From the NCBI RefSeq assembly GCF_001418335.1, contig NZ_LIPP01000203.1:1-48750 (forward strand): a stretch of DNA of 48,750 nt, in the 5' to 3' direction. The DNA comes from Streptomyces aurantiacus. GTDB taxonomy: Bacteria > Actinomycetota > Actinomycetes > Streptomycetales > Streptomycetaceae. The translations under genes were made by a program, and so were the position numbers. The notes under the pieces were generated by a model, which saw nothing but the letters and a program-made list of their open reading frames with translations, ran no database searches and had not been told where the DNA came from. Shown piece after piece: positions 1 to 7,523 of this stretch (positions within the stretch are counted from its first letter, which is position 1; each line of letters begins with the position of its first letter).

Positions 1-127
1 GGCTGCGGGTGCGTTGTGGCTGGTCGCGCAGTTCCCCGCGCCCCTGAAAAGCCAAAGATTGCGCCGTTCCCCGCGCCCCTGGAAGCGAAAGATTGCGCCG
101 TTCCCCGCGCCCCTTAAAAGATTGCGA
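1..127. repeat. REP-like intergenic repeat, copy 1, with tandem extension
   Basis: Positions 1-52 hold one copy of a dispersed element whose core is GCGCAGTTCCCCGCGCCCCT, preceded by GCTGCGGGTGCGTTGTGGC. Other copies lie at 2202, 5254 (inverted) and 7007. Here it is extended by a 27-base unit starting AAAGATTGCGCCGTTCCCCG, present at 54-80 and again at 88-114 (period 34), with a third partial copy at 116-127. The tandem unit contains the core of the main element, so it probably arose by local duplication. No gene is visible in 1-145. Confidence 0.8.
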
Positions 128-145
128 CCCCAAGACGTGGGGTGT

Positions 146-790
146 TCAGAAGCTTGGGCCGCCTGCTTTGTCGCCTGCTGCTGACAGGCGGCCCCATAGG
201 AGGTCGGCCAGGGCGTGGACCAAGTCGGCGCGGGCGCAGGGGCGTTCGCCCAGCCACCAGTCGCCGGCCGCGTGCATCATGCCGACGATGCCGTGGCCCC
301 AGACACGGGCCAGCTGCTGGCTGTTCGGGCCGAGGTCGACGCGCTCCTCGATGACGTCTGCGAGTTCCTCGCCCATGCGGCGCAGCAGCGGGAACGAGTA
401 CGCCCCCACGTCGAAGCCCTGGTCGCCCTGCGGGCCGCCTTCCGACGGGTGCATCAGGAAGCGGTAGACCTGAGGGCGTGCCTCGATCGCCGCGAGGTAG
501 GTGTCGAGCGTGGCCTCCACCCGCTCCCGGCGCTCGGCGGGCGCGTCAAGGGCGGCCCGCAGTGCTCCGAGCAGGGCGTCGGTGTGCCGCTTGGCGAGGG
601 CGGCGTACAGTCCGCCCTTGTCGCCGAAGTGGCGGTACAGGATCGGCTTGGTGATGCCCGCCTCCGCCGCGATGGCGTTCATGGAGGCGCCCGGGCCGTC
701 GCGGAGCACCACCCGGTCGGCGGCCTCCAACAGCTCGCGCCGTCGGCGGTCGGCGGACCTCTGCTGATCGGTCCGCTGCGTGGTGTCCAT
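146..790 (-). CDS. TetR family transcriptional regulator
   Basis: A 214-residue protein with an N-terminal TetR helix-turn-helix at about residues 10-60: AADRVVLRDG, then MNAIAAEAGITKPILYRHFG, the characteristic recognition helix ending in YRHF. The C-terminal ligand-binding part is family-variable. The ATG at 790 was chosen because GGGGAGAG precedes it at good spacing; longer readings run into the divergent promoter region. It is divergent from an acyl-CoA dehydrogenase that starts at 960, and an inverted repeat between them is a likely operator. I infer that it represses that gene and itself in response to an acyl-CoA or similar ligand. The ligand is not deducible from sequence. Confidence 0.9.
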   Translation of the reverse strand: MDTTQRTDQQRSADRRRRELLEAADRVVLRDGPGASMNAIAAEAGITKPILYRHFGDKGGLYAALAKRHTDALLGALRAALDAPAERRERVEATLDTYLAAIEARPQVYRFLMHPSEGGPQGDQGFDVGAYSFPLLRRMGEELADVIEERVDLGPNSQQLARVWGHGIVGMMHAAGDWWLGERPCARADLVHALADLLWGRLSAAGDKAGGPSF

Positions 791-886
791 GATCTCTCCC
801 CACCCGTGCTGATTCGGTGACGCCTGCGCAACGTAACACCATGCGCCGACCACGCCTCGAACGGGCTGCCGAGCTGGAACGGGGAG

Positions 887-934
887 TTGACTTTTACTAC
901 TCGCCAGTAACAGACTACTGTTACCGTAAGTAAC
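887..934. promoter_or_regulatory. Probable TetR operator and promoter region
   Basis: GTAACAG (907-913), ACTA, CTGTTAC (918-924) is a perfect 7-base inverted repeat. GTTAC (920-924), CGTAA, GTAAC (930-934) forms a second, overlapping one. A TTGACT at 887-892 could be a -35 element for the rightward gene, placing the repeats over its -10 region. The position between divergent TetR and acyl-CoA dehydrogenase genes fits an autoregulatory operator. Confidence 0.65.
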
Positions 935-959
935 ATGTAAGTGCAGCGCTGGAGGGGAC

Positions 960-2189
960 ATGGCCGAGTTCACCATGGAGCTCAACGACGAACAGAAGGA
1001 GGTCCGGGACTGGATCCACGGCTTCGCCGCCGACGTCATCCGCCCCGCGGCCGCCGAATGGGACGAGCGGGAAGAGACTCCCTGGCCGGTCATCCAGGAG
1101 GCCGCGAAGATCGGCATCTACTCCCTGGACTTCTACGCCCAGCAGTACTTCGACCCCACCGGCCTCGGCATCCCCATGGCCATGGAGGAGCTGTTCTGGG
1201 GCGACGCGGGCATCGCCCTGTCGATCGTCGGTACCGGCCTCGCCGCCGTGGGCGTCCTCGCCAACGGCACGGAGGAACAGATCGGTACCTGGATCCCCCA
1301 GATGTACGGCGACGCGAACGACGTCAAGGTCGCCGCCTTCTGCTCCTCCGAGCCCGACGCCGGCTCCGACGTCGCCTCGATGCGTACGCGGGCCGTGTAC
1401 GACGAGGCCAAGGACGAGTGGGTCCTCGACGGCACCAAGACGTGGGCGACCAACGGCGGTATCGCCAATGTGCACGTCGTGGTCGCGGTCGTGGACTCCG
1501 AGCTGGGCTCCAAGGGCCACGCGTCCTTCATCGTCCCGCCGGGCACGCCCGGTCTGTCGCAGGGGCAGAAGTTCAAGAAGCACGGCATCCGCGCCTCGCA
1601 CACCGCCGAGGTCGTCCTGGAGAACGTCCGGGTCCCCGGCTCCTGCCTCCTCGGCGGCAAGGAGAAGCTCGACGAGCGGCTCGCCCGCGCCCGGGAGCGC
1701 GCCAAGGCGGGCAACGGTGAGCGGACGAAGAACGCGGCGATGGCCACGTTCGAGGCGTCCCGCCCGGCCGTCGGCGCGATGGCGGTCGGCACGGCGCGGG
1801 CCGCGTACGAGGTCGCCCTCGACTACGCCCGTACCCGCGAGCAGTTCGGGCGGCCGATCATCGACAACCAGGGCGTCGCGTTCCAGCTCGCCGACATGCG
1901 TACGTCGATCGACGCGGCCCGGCTGCTGGTGTGGCGCGCCTCCTGGATGGCGGTGAGCGGAAAGCAGTTCACCTCCGCCGAGGGCTCCATGTCGAAGCTG
2001 TTCGCCAGCGAGACCGCGAAGAAGGTCACCGGGCAGGCGATCCAGATCCTCGGCGGCAACGGGTACACGCGGGAGTACCCGGTCGAGCGCATGCACCGGG
2101 ACGCCGCCATTTACACGATTTTCGAGGGTACGAGTGAGATCCAGCGGCTGGTGATCGCGCGGACCCTGTCCGGGATGCCGATCCGTTGA
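960..2189 (+). CDS. Acyl-CoA dehydrogenase
   Basis: A 409-residue full-length flavin-dependent acyl-CoA dehydrogenase, which makes the alpha-beta double bond in acyl-CoA during fatty acid or branched-chain acid breakdown. Visible family signatures are CSSEPDAGSDVASM (FAD and substrate loop), RTREQFGRPI, QILGGNGYTREYPVERMHRDA, and the C-terminal IFEGTSEIQRL, whose Glu is the catalytic base position in MCAD/SCAD-type enzymes. The ATG at 960 follows GGAGGGG. The divergent TetR gene upstream is its likely regulator. Chain-length preference cannot be read from the sequence. Confidence 0.93.
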   Translation: MAEFTMELNDEQKEVRDWIHGFAADVIRPAAAEWDEREETPWPVIQEAAKIGIYSLDFYAQQYFDPTGLGIPMAMEELFWGDAGIALSIVGTGLAAVGVLANGTEEQIGTWIPQMYGDANDVKVAAFCSSEPDAGSDVASMRTRAVYDEAKDEWVLDGTKTWATNGGIANVHVVVAVVDSELGSKGHASFIVPPGTPGLSQGQKFKKHGIRASHTAEVVLENVRVPGSCLLGGKEKLDERLARARERAKAGNGERTKNAAMATFEASRPAVGAMAVGTARAAYEVALDYARTREQFGRPIIDNQGVAFQLADMRTSIDAARLLVWRASWMAVSGKQFTSAEGSMSKLFASETAKKVTGQAIQILGGNGYTREYPVERMHRDAAIYTIFEGTSEIQRLVIARTLSGMPIR

Positions 2190-2201
2190 GGACGGTGGTC
2201 A

Positions 2202-2252
2202 GCTGCGGGTGCGTCGTGGCCGTTCGCGCAGTTCCCCGCGCCCCTGAAAAGC
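2202..2252. repeat. REP-like intergenic repeat, copy 2
   Basis: Starts GCTGCGGGTGCGTCGTGGC and continues through the core GCGCAGTTCCCCGCGCCCCT to GAAAAGC. It lies between two convergent genes and merges into a hairpin at 2246-2273. Confidence 0.8.
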
Positions 2253-2273
2253 GGGGCTGCGCCCCGGCTTTTC
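2246..2273. terminator. Bidirectional hairpin terminator
   Basis: GAAAAGCGGGGC, a TGC loop, and GCCCCGGCTTTTC form a 12-pair stem with one bulged base. The A-run on the left and T-run on the right make it a plausible terminator in both directions. It sits between the convergent acyl-CoA dehydrogenase (ends 2189) and the cupin gene (ends 2318). Confidence 0.75.
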
Positions 2274-2317
2274 GCCCTTGAGCCACAGTGGACCGGCACT
2301 GTTACGACCGCGGGACG

Positions 2318-2848
2318 CTAGTGGTGTCGCAGCGGCGTCAACTGCTCGATGTCGTACCGCGACCGCAGCTCCTCGATCGCCGCCACGTCCGGAGGACCCC
2401 CCGCGTCGAGGATCCGAAGCAGCTCCTCGAAATAGCGCTCGTGGTCCGGCGGCGGGGACGCCTGGAAGAACATCTTGGCCGGCTCCCCCGTGGGATTGGC
2501 GAAGGCGTGCGGGCAGCCGGGCGGCACGACGATCACCGTGCCGGGTGTCGCCCGTACCACCTGGTTGCCCGAACGCGACTGCCAGCGCTGCCAGTTGTCG
2601 GGCGTCCTGACCAGCGGCTCGAAGGCGAGCACGTCCAGCTCGCCCTCAAGGACGTAGAACAGCTCCTCGCTGCGCGTGTGGACGTGCGCGCCGACGTCGA
2701 AGCCGGGCGGCACGAGCACCTCGAAGCTGGACGCCGCCCGCGAGTGCGTGCCGGTCACCTTGAACGTCACGTGCTGGGCCGGCGTCCGCACCGTACGGCC
2801 GTGCCCCGGGGGCACCAGCAGGCCCTCGGGCGGCGTGAGCGCGGTCAC
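2318..2848 (-). CDS. momA: MomA-like cupin monooxygenase of the THN pathway
   Basis: A 176-residue single-domain cupin. The metal-site signature is visible: HVHTRSEELFYVLEGELDV (motif 1) and GTVIVVPPGCPHAFANP (motif 2). Cupins beside rppA in Streptomyces (MomA family) oxidise 1,3,6,8-tetrahydroxynaphthalene to the quinone flaviolin. The GTG at 2848 overlaps the P450 stop as GTGA, so translation is coupled; starting farther upstream would lie inside the P450 gene. It is the last gene of the rppA operon, followed by a strong hairpin. The assignment rests on context plus cupin motifs; the symbol is by analogy. Confidence 0.75.
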   Translation of the reverse strand: MTALTPPEGLLVPPGHGRTVRTPAQHVTFKVTGTHSRAASSFEVLVPPGFDVGAHVHTRSEELFYVLEGELDVLAFEPLVRTPDNWQRWQSRSGNQVVRATPGTVIVVPPGCPHAFANPTGEPAKMFFQASPPPDHERYFEELLRILDAGGPPDVAAIEELRSRYDIEQLTPLRHH

Positions 2849-4059
2849 CAGGTGACGGGCAGGGCCTCGGGCCCGCGGATCAGTGCGCCGCGCCGCCACG
2901 GAACCTCGTCCTCCGAGACCGACAGGCGCAGCGTCGGAATCCGGTCGAGGAGCGTGTTCACCAGCAGCTCCGACTCCAGGCGGGCGAGCATGCCGCCCAC
3001 GCAGTAGTGCGGACCGTGCCCGAACGCCACATGCGGGTTGGGGTCACGCTCGAAGTCGATCCGGTCGGGGTCGGGGAAGACCTCCGGGTCCCGGTTGGCG
3101 GCCAGATAGGACACGTAGATCGCATCGCCCTCCCTGATCCGTACGCCGTGCAGGACGACGTCCTCCATGGCGATCCGGGACAGACCGACGGCGTTGCGGT
3201 GCGGGATGTAGCGCAGCAGCTCGTCGAGGGCCTGGGGGCGCAGCTCCGGCTCGGCGCGCAGCCGGTCGAACAGCGCGGGCCTGGTCAGCAGGATGTAGAG
3301 CATCTGCCCGGTGTTGTTGGTGACGGCCTCGCCGCCGATCTGGATCGGACCCGCGAGCGCCACCGCCTCCTCCTCGGTGATGTCGCCCCGGCCGACCGCG
3401 GCGCCGAGCAGCGAGGTCACGTCCTCGCCCGTCGCCCCGCGGCGCTCGGCGATCAGCTTGGCGAAGTACACCTCCATGTCCCGCTTGGCCTTCTCGCTGG
3501 CCTTGGCACCCTGCGAGGAGGAGAGGATCGACTGCGTCCAGACGTGCATGGTGTGCCGGTCGTCGGCCGGGACCCCCATCAGCTCGCAGATGACGCCGAT
3601 GGGGAAGGGCGCCAGGACCCGGTCGATCAGATCGGCCGGCGGCCCGTCCCGGAGCATGTCGTCGAGCATCGCGTCGAGGGTCTGCTGGGCGTTCGCGCGC
3701 AGCCGTTCGACGCCGCGGTTGGTGAATGCCGCGTTCACCGCCCTGCGCAGCCGGGCGTGGTCGGGCTTGTCGACGAAGCTCATCGCGCCCGGCGCCGGGA
3801 TGAAGTGCGGTGCCAGCCGGGTGACCTCGCGGCCGAGCACCGCTGCGCGGCTGAACCGGGAGTCGTTCGTCACCAGCCGTACGTCCTCGTAGCGCGTGAC
3901 CAGCCAGGCCCAGCCCTCGCCGTTGGGCAGCTGGATCCGGTTGACGGGGCCCTCGCGCATCAGCTCGGACAGGACGGGGTCGAAGTCGACCCCGGTCAGG
4001 TCCAGGGCCGGCCAGTGCCGTACCGGAGGCGGCGCCGTCGTTTCTTCGCTCAATGTCAT
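2845..4059 (-). CDS. Cytochrome P450, CYP158A2-like biaryl coupling enzyme
   Basis: A 404-residue P450. The heme-ligand loop FGHGPHYCVGG has Cys353, the ExxR motif is in DELLRYIPH, and the I helix reads IGGEAVTNN, with Ala245 in place of the usual threonine. That Ala and the length of 404 match what is known of CYP158A2, which couples flaviolin oxidatively into dimers and trimers. The gene lies directly after rppA (one base between TGA and ATG) and overlaps the cupin gene by four bases, so all three are one translational unit. Role: polymerisation of flaviolin to a brown, UV-absorbing pigment. A P450mel/RppB-type role in HPQ melanin is the alternative. Confidence 0.88.
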   Translation of the reverse strand: MTLSEETTAPPPVRHWPALDLTGVDFDPVLSELMREGPVNRIQLPNGEGWAWLVTRYEDVRLVTNDSRFSRAAVLGREVTRLAPHFIPAPGAMSFVDKPDHARLRRAVNAAFTNRGVERLRANAQQTLDAMLDDMLRDGPPADLIDRVLAPFPIGVICELMGVPADDRHTMHVWTQSILSSSQGAKASEKAKRDMEVYFAKLIAERRGATGEDVTSLLGAAVGRGDITEEEAVALAGPIQIGGEAVTNNTGQMLYILLTRPALFDRLRAEPELRPQALDELLRYIPHRNAVGLSRIAMEDVVLHGVRIREGDAIYVSYLAANRDPEVFPDPDRIDFERDPNPHVAFGHGPHYCVGGMLARLESELLVNTLLDRIPTLRLSVSEDEVPWRRGALIRGPEALPVTW

Positions 4060-4060
4060 G

Positions 4061-5125
4061 TCATGCCATTTCTTCGCTCGTACGGTGCCAGCGGCCCAGC
4101 GACATCTCGGCGGTGATCCCCGGCCCGAAGCCGGCGAGCAGTCCGCGCGCCTGATGATGGGAGCCCCCCTCGTCGAACAGCCGGCGCAGTGCGTCCAGGA
4201 CGACGGCGCTGGCGATGTTCCCGTACTCGGTGAGCGTCGCCCGGCTGAACCGGAAGGCCTCCGGTGCCACTTCGAGGAACGTGCTGAGGTCGTCGAGGAT
4301 CCGCGGACCCCCGGCGTGGATGATGTAGAAGTCCAGGTCGGACGCGTCCCAGCCGTGCAGGCCCGCGAGGTCCTGGAGGGCGGGGGCGAGGGGTTCCATG
4401 GTGCCCGGCACCCGCTTGTCCAGCAGGAAGTGAAAGCCGGTGGCCCGGACGTCGTACATGATCCAGTCCTCGGTCTTGGGGATCAGGTACGAGCCGTTGC
4501 GCTCCAGGCGGATGCCCTCGCCGCCCTGTCCGCGCACCACCGCGGCGGCGATGCCGTCCCCGAACAGGCCGTTGCACAGCAGCGAGCCGACGCCGAGATC
4601 GGTCGGCTGGTAGCACAGCGAGCAGAACTCGCAGGCCACGATGAGCGCGTTGGCCTCGGGGTACGCCGTGCAGAAGTCGTGCGCGCGGTTGATCGCGGCG
4701 CCCCCGGCGGCGCAGCCGAGCTGAGCGATGGGTATCTGGCGGGTGTCGCTGCTGAAATCCATCGTGTTGATCAGCCAAGCCGTCAGCGAGGGCATCATGA
4801 AGCCCGTGCACGACACGTAGATGATCACGTCGATGTCGGTGGCCAGGACCTCCGCGTCGTCGAGAGCCTGCTGGACGACGGCCGGGACACGGCTTTTCGC
4901 CTCGGCCTCGTACACCTTGTTGCGCGCCGCGAAGCCGGGGTGCTTCAGCGTCTCCTCGATGGGCTGCACGATGTGCCGGGTGCGTACACCGGTGTTCTCG
5001 ATCAGCCGGAGCGCCAGCGGCAGCTGGGGGTGGTCGGGGTGGCGGGAGCGCGCCAGTTCGAGCGTCTCCTCCATCGTGATCACGTATTCCGGAACGGAGA
5101 CCGCGGGTCTGCACAAAGTCGCCAT
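4061..5125 (-). CDS. rppA: Type III polyketide synthase, 1,3,6,8-tetrahydroxynaphthalene synthase
   Basis: A 354-residue chalcone-synthase-fold enzyme that condenses five malonyl-CoA units to tetrahydroxynaphthalene. The catalytic Cys138 is in QLGCAAGG, His in FYIIHAGGPRI, and Asn in TEYGNIAS. Cys106 in VSCTGF is a known RppA-specific feature that shapes starter choice. The start MATLCRPAVS is typical of Streptomyces RppA. It heads the operon with the P450 and cupin genes. A 213-base upstream gap contains an inverted copy of the dispersed repeat and no regulator gene. Confidence 0.96.
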   Translation of the reverse strand: MATLCRPAVSVPEYVITMEETLELARSRHPDHPQLPLALRLIENTGVRTRHIVQPIEETLKHPGFAARNKVYEAEAKSRVPAVVQQALDDAEVLATDIDVIIYVSCTGFMMPSLTAWLINTMDFSSDTRQIPIAQLGCAAGGAAINRAHDFCTAYPEANALIVACEFCSLCYQPTDLGVGSLLCNGLFGDGIAAAVVRGQGGEGIRLERNGSYLIPKTEDWIMYDVRATGFHFLLDKRVPGTMEPLAPALQDLAGLHGWDASDLDFYIIHAGGPRILDDLSTFLEVAPEAFRFSRATLTEYGNIASAVVLDALRRLFDEGGSHHQARGLLAGFGPGITAEMSLGRWHRTSEEMA

Positions 5126-5253
5126 GTGCCTGCGCCTTCTCTCGCCCGCCGGGGGACTCCCTCTCCCCGGCGGAAGGATGGTCCCACCACGATCGCCCGC
5201 CGGCCCCCGGATCTCGCGCCGGACTACTCCAAACCGGGGACACGCCTCCGAAG

Positions 5254-5300
5254 AGGGGCGCGCCCCTCAGGGGCGCGGGGAACTGCGCGCTCAGCCACAA
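5254..5300. repeat. REP-like intergenic repeat, copy 3 (inverted)
   Basis: AGGGGCGCGCCCCT at 5254-5267 is a perfect 14-base palindrome. It is followed by AGGGGCGCGGGGAACTGCGCG and CTCAGCCACAA, the reverse complement of the core seen at 1, 2202 and 7007. It lies upstream of rppA, between same-strand genes, and could end transcription arriving from the small gene at 5339-5581. Confidence 0.75.
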
Positions 5301-5338
5301 CCGGCCGGCAGTGATCGGACGACCTCAAGACGGCCCCC

Positions 5339-5581
5339 TCAACCTCCGGAGGACCCCCCGCTGCTGTGCGCGATGCACGCCACATCGATCCGGTCAGCCA
5401 GCTTCGCCAGCTCGATGGTGAGCGCCGCGACGGTGTCCTCGTCGAGCCCGTCCTGCCCCGCCTCCACCAGATGCAGCCACCGGCCGCCCATCGTGCGCAG
5501 CAGCTTGCTCACATCGGCGGCGGCCACCTGCAAGGTCCCGCGGTCGTCGACGATCAGCGGCAGGGTCACTTCGCGGTTCAC
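5339..5581 (-). CDS. Small conserved protein of unknown function
   Basis: An 80-residue acidic soluble protein beginning VNREVTLPLIVDDRGT and ending in a Gly/Ser tail (HSSGGSSGG). The GTG at 5581 was chosen because longer readings overlap the aldehyde dehydrogenase by more than 60 bases. No clear Shine-Dalgarno precedes it, so the start is less certain. It follows the aldehyde dehydrogenase by 25 bases and is probably co-transcribed. The sequence looks like a small family I have seen only in Streptomyces, but I cannot assign a function. It has no signal peptide or membrane segment. Confidence 0.6.
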   Translation of the reverse strand: MNREVTLPLIVDDRGTLQVAAADVSKLLRTMGGRWLHLVEAGQDGLDEDTVAALTIELAKLADRIDVACIAHSSGGSSGG

Positions 5582-5606
5582 ACGGGGGATCGTAGCCGCG
5601 GAACGC

Positions 5607-6992
5607 TCACGCTCCGTGCCATACGGTCGTGATGTTGCAGAACTCTCGGATTCCGTGCGCCGAGAGCTCACGCCCGTAGCCGGACCGCTTGATCCCGCCG
5701 AACGGGAACGCCGGGTGGGACGCCGTCATCCCGTTGACGTAGACCGCGCCGGCCTCCAGATCTCGTACGAAACGGTCGATCTCGCTCTCGTCGCGGGTCC
5801 AGACGTTGGAACTCAGTCCGAACGGCGAGTCGTTGGCGATGGCCACCGCCTCGTCCAGGCCGGCGGCCCGGTAGAGGGTGGCGACGGGCCCGAACGTCTC
5901 CTCGTGGTGGATGCGCATCGCGGGCGTGATGTCGGCGAGGACGGTGGGCGGGTAGTACCAGCCGGCCCCGTCGGGGCGCTCCCCGCCGCACAGCACCGTC
6001 GCACCGCTCTCGACGGCGTCGTCGACCAGTTCGGTGAGGTCGTCGCGGCCCTGCTCGCTGGAGAGCGGGCCGACGTCCGTGTCCTCGTCCAGCGGGTCGC
6101 CCACCGTGAGGGCCTGCATGCCCGCGGTGAAGCGCTCGGCGAAGGCGTCGAAGACGTCCGTGTGCACGATGAACCGCTTGGCGGCGATGCAGGACTGCCC
6201 GTTGTTCTGCACCCGGGCCGTCACCGCGGTGCTCGCCGCCCGGTCGATGTCCGCCGACGGCATCACCACGTACGGGTCGCTGCCGCCCAGCTCCAGGACG
6301 GTCTTCTTGACCTCGTCCCCGGCGACCGAGGCGACCGAGCGGCCCGCCGGTTCGCTGCCGGTCAGGGTGGCCGCCTTGATCCGGGGGTCGCGCAGGATGT
6401 CCTCGACCGCGCCCGAGCCGATGAGCAGCGTCTGGAAACAGCCCTCCGGGTAGCCCGCCCGGCGGAACAGCTCCTCCAGATAGAGGGCGGTCTGCGGGAC
6501 GTTCGAGGCGTGCTTGAGCAGCCCGACGTTGCCCGCCATCAGCGCGGGCGCGGCGAAGCGGATCACCTGCCAGAGCGGGAAGTTCCACGGCATGACGGCG
6601 AGGACAGGACCGAGCGGGCGGTAGCGCACGAGCACGCGGGAGGCGCCGGAGTCCTTCGCGTCGGCCGCCCCGCCCTCCTCGTCGGCGAGGAGTTCCGCGG
6701 CGTGGTCGGCGTACCAGCGCATCGCCTTCGCGCACTTTGCGGCCTCGGCGCGGGCCTGCTTGACCGGCTTGCCCATCTCGGTGGTCATCACCCGGCCGAT
6801 GTCCTGCGCGTCGCCCTCCAGGAGGTCGGCGGCCCGGTGGAGCAGCCGCGCGCGCTCGGCGAAGGAGGTGGTGCGGTGGTTGTGGAACGCCGCCTCGGCG
6901 GTCGCGAGGCGGTGTTCGATCTCCTCGTCGCTGAGGGCGTCGTAGGTTTTGAGGGTTTCGCCTGTTGCCGGGTTCACGGTTGCGATGGGCAT
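5607..6992 (-). CDS. NAD(P)-dependent aldehyde dehydrogenase, succinate-semialdehyde type
   Basis: A 461-residue aldehyde dehydrogenase. Catalytic motifs are VLELGGSDPYVV (general-base Glu) and NNGQSCIAAKRF (nucleophilic Cys), with the Rossmann contact MPWNFPLWQ. The NNGQSC and SDPYVV forms are those of short GabD/Sad-like succinate-semialdehyde dehydrogenases, so oxidation of succinate semialdehyde to succinate is the best guess; another small aldehyde is possible. The ATG at 6992 follows AGGAGG at good spacing. It lies between the repeat at 7007 and the small gene at 5339. Oxidation of alpha-ketoglutarate semialdehyde from the glucarate cluster at 27-30 kb is conceivable but not supported by linkage. 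Confidence 0.88.
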   Translation of the reverse strand: MPIATVNPATGETLKTYDALSDEEIEHRLATAEAAFHNHRTTSFAERARLLHRAADLLEGDAQDIGRVMTTEMGKPVKQARAEAAKCAKAMRWYADHAAELLADEEGGAADAKDSGASRVLVRYRPLGPVLAVMPWNFPLWQVIRFAAPALMAGNVGLLKHASNVPQTALYLEELFRRAGYPEGCFQTLLIGSGAVEDILRDPRIKAATLTGSEPAGRSVASVAGDEVKKTVLELGGSDPYVVMPSADIDRAASTAVTARVQNNGQSCIAAKRFIVHTDVFDAFAERFTAGMQALTVGDPLDEDTDVGPLSSEQGRDDLTELVDDAVESGATVLCGGERPDGAGWYYPPTVLADITPAMRIHHEETFGPVATLYRAAGLDEAVAIANDSPFGLSSNVWTRDESEIDRFVRDLEAGAVYVNGMTASHPAFPFGGIKRSGYGRELSAHGIREFCNITTVWHGA

Positions 6993-7006
6993 TGCTTCGA
7001 CCTCCT

Positions 7007-7056
7007 GATGCGGGTGCGTTGTGGCTGGTCGCGCAGTTCCCCGCGCCCCTCAGGGG
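7007..7056. repeat. REP-like intergenic repeat, copy 4
   Basis: GATGCGGGTGCGTTGTGGC, then TGGTC and the core GCGCAGTTCCCCGCGCCCCT, ending in the palindrome CCCCTCAGGGG (7046-7056). The stop codon of the NUDIX gene (7050-7052) lies within this palindrome, so the element forms the 3' end of that gene. Confidence 0.8.
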
Positions 7057-7523
7057 CCCGAGTGCCCTTCGAGGCGGTCCAGGAACGTCGTCTGGGCCTT
7101 GATCAGCAGACGGCGCGCTCTGTCCATGCCCAGCCACTCCACGCGGTCCAGCTCGGGAAACTCCTGGAGGCGGCCCGAGCCGCGGGGCCACTCCATCGTG
7201 AAGGTGCCGGGGACCATGGCCGTCGGGTCGAGGTCCGCCTCGATCGCCCAGGCGGTGACGACCTTGCCGTTCGTCTGGGTGACCTCGCCGAGGGGGACGG
7301 GCTCGCCGTCGGGCGGTGGCAGTCCCAGTTCCTCCTCGAACTCGCGGCGGGCGGCGTCCCAGGCCGGTTCGCCGGGCTCGTACTCGCCCTTCGGCACGGT
7401 CCATGCCCCGGCGTCGCGCCGCGCGAAGAACGGGCCGCCCATGTGACCGAGGAGCACCTCGACGCCGCGCCGGGAGCGGCGGAACAGGAGCAGGCCCGCG
7501 CTGCGCTTCACGACGGCGGTCAC
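7050..7523 (-). CDS. NUDIX hydrolase
   Basis: A 157-residue NUDIX protein. The NUDIX box is complete: GEYEPGEPAWDAARREFEEELG, with the REFEEE metal-binding core. The GTG at 7523 overlaps the ligase stop as GTGA, giving MTAVVKRSAGLLLFRR, a typical NUDIX beginning. It hydrolyses a nucleoside-diphosphate-linked compound of unknown identity. Coupling to an ATP-dependent ligase gene suggests, but does not prove, a house-cleaning role in nucleotide or repair metabolism. The end of the gene runs into a dispersed repeat. Confidence 0.88.
   Translation of the reverse strand: MTAVVKRSAGLLLFRRSRRGVEVLLGHMGGPFFARRDAGAWTVPKGEYEPGEPAWDAARREFEEELGLPPPDGEPVPLGEVTQTNGKVVTAWAIEADLDPTAMVPGTFTMEWPRGSGRLQEFPELDRVEWLGMDRARRLLIKAQTTFLDRLEGHSGP

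Noticed and set aside
3007..4116. A 369-codon plus-strand frame opposite the P450
   Set aside because: A shadow frame of the P450 gene, whose heme-binding motif is intact on the minus strand.
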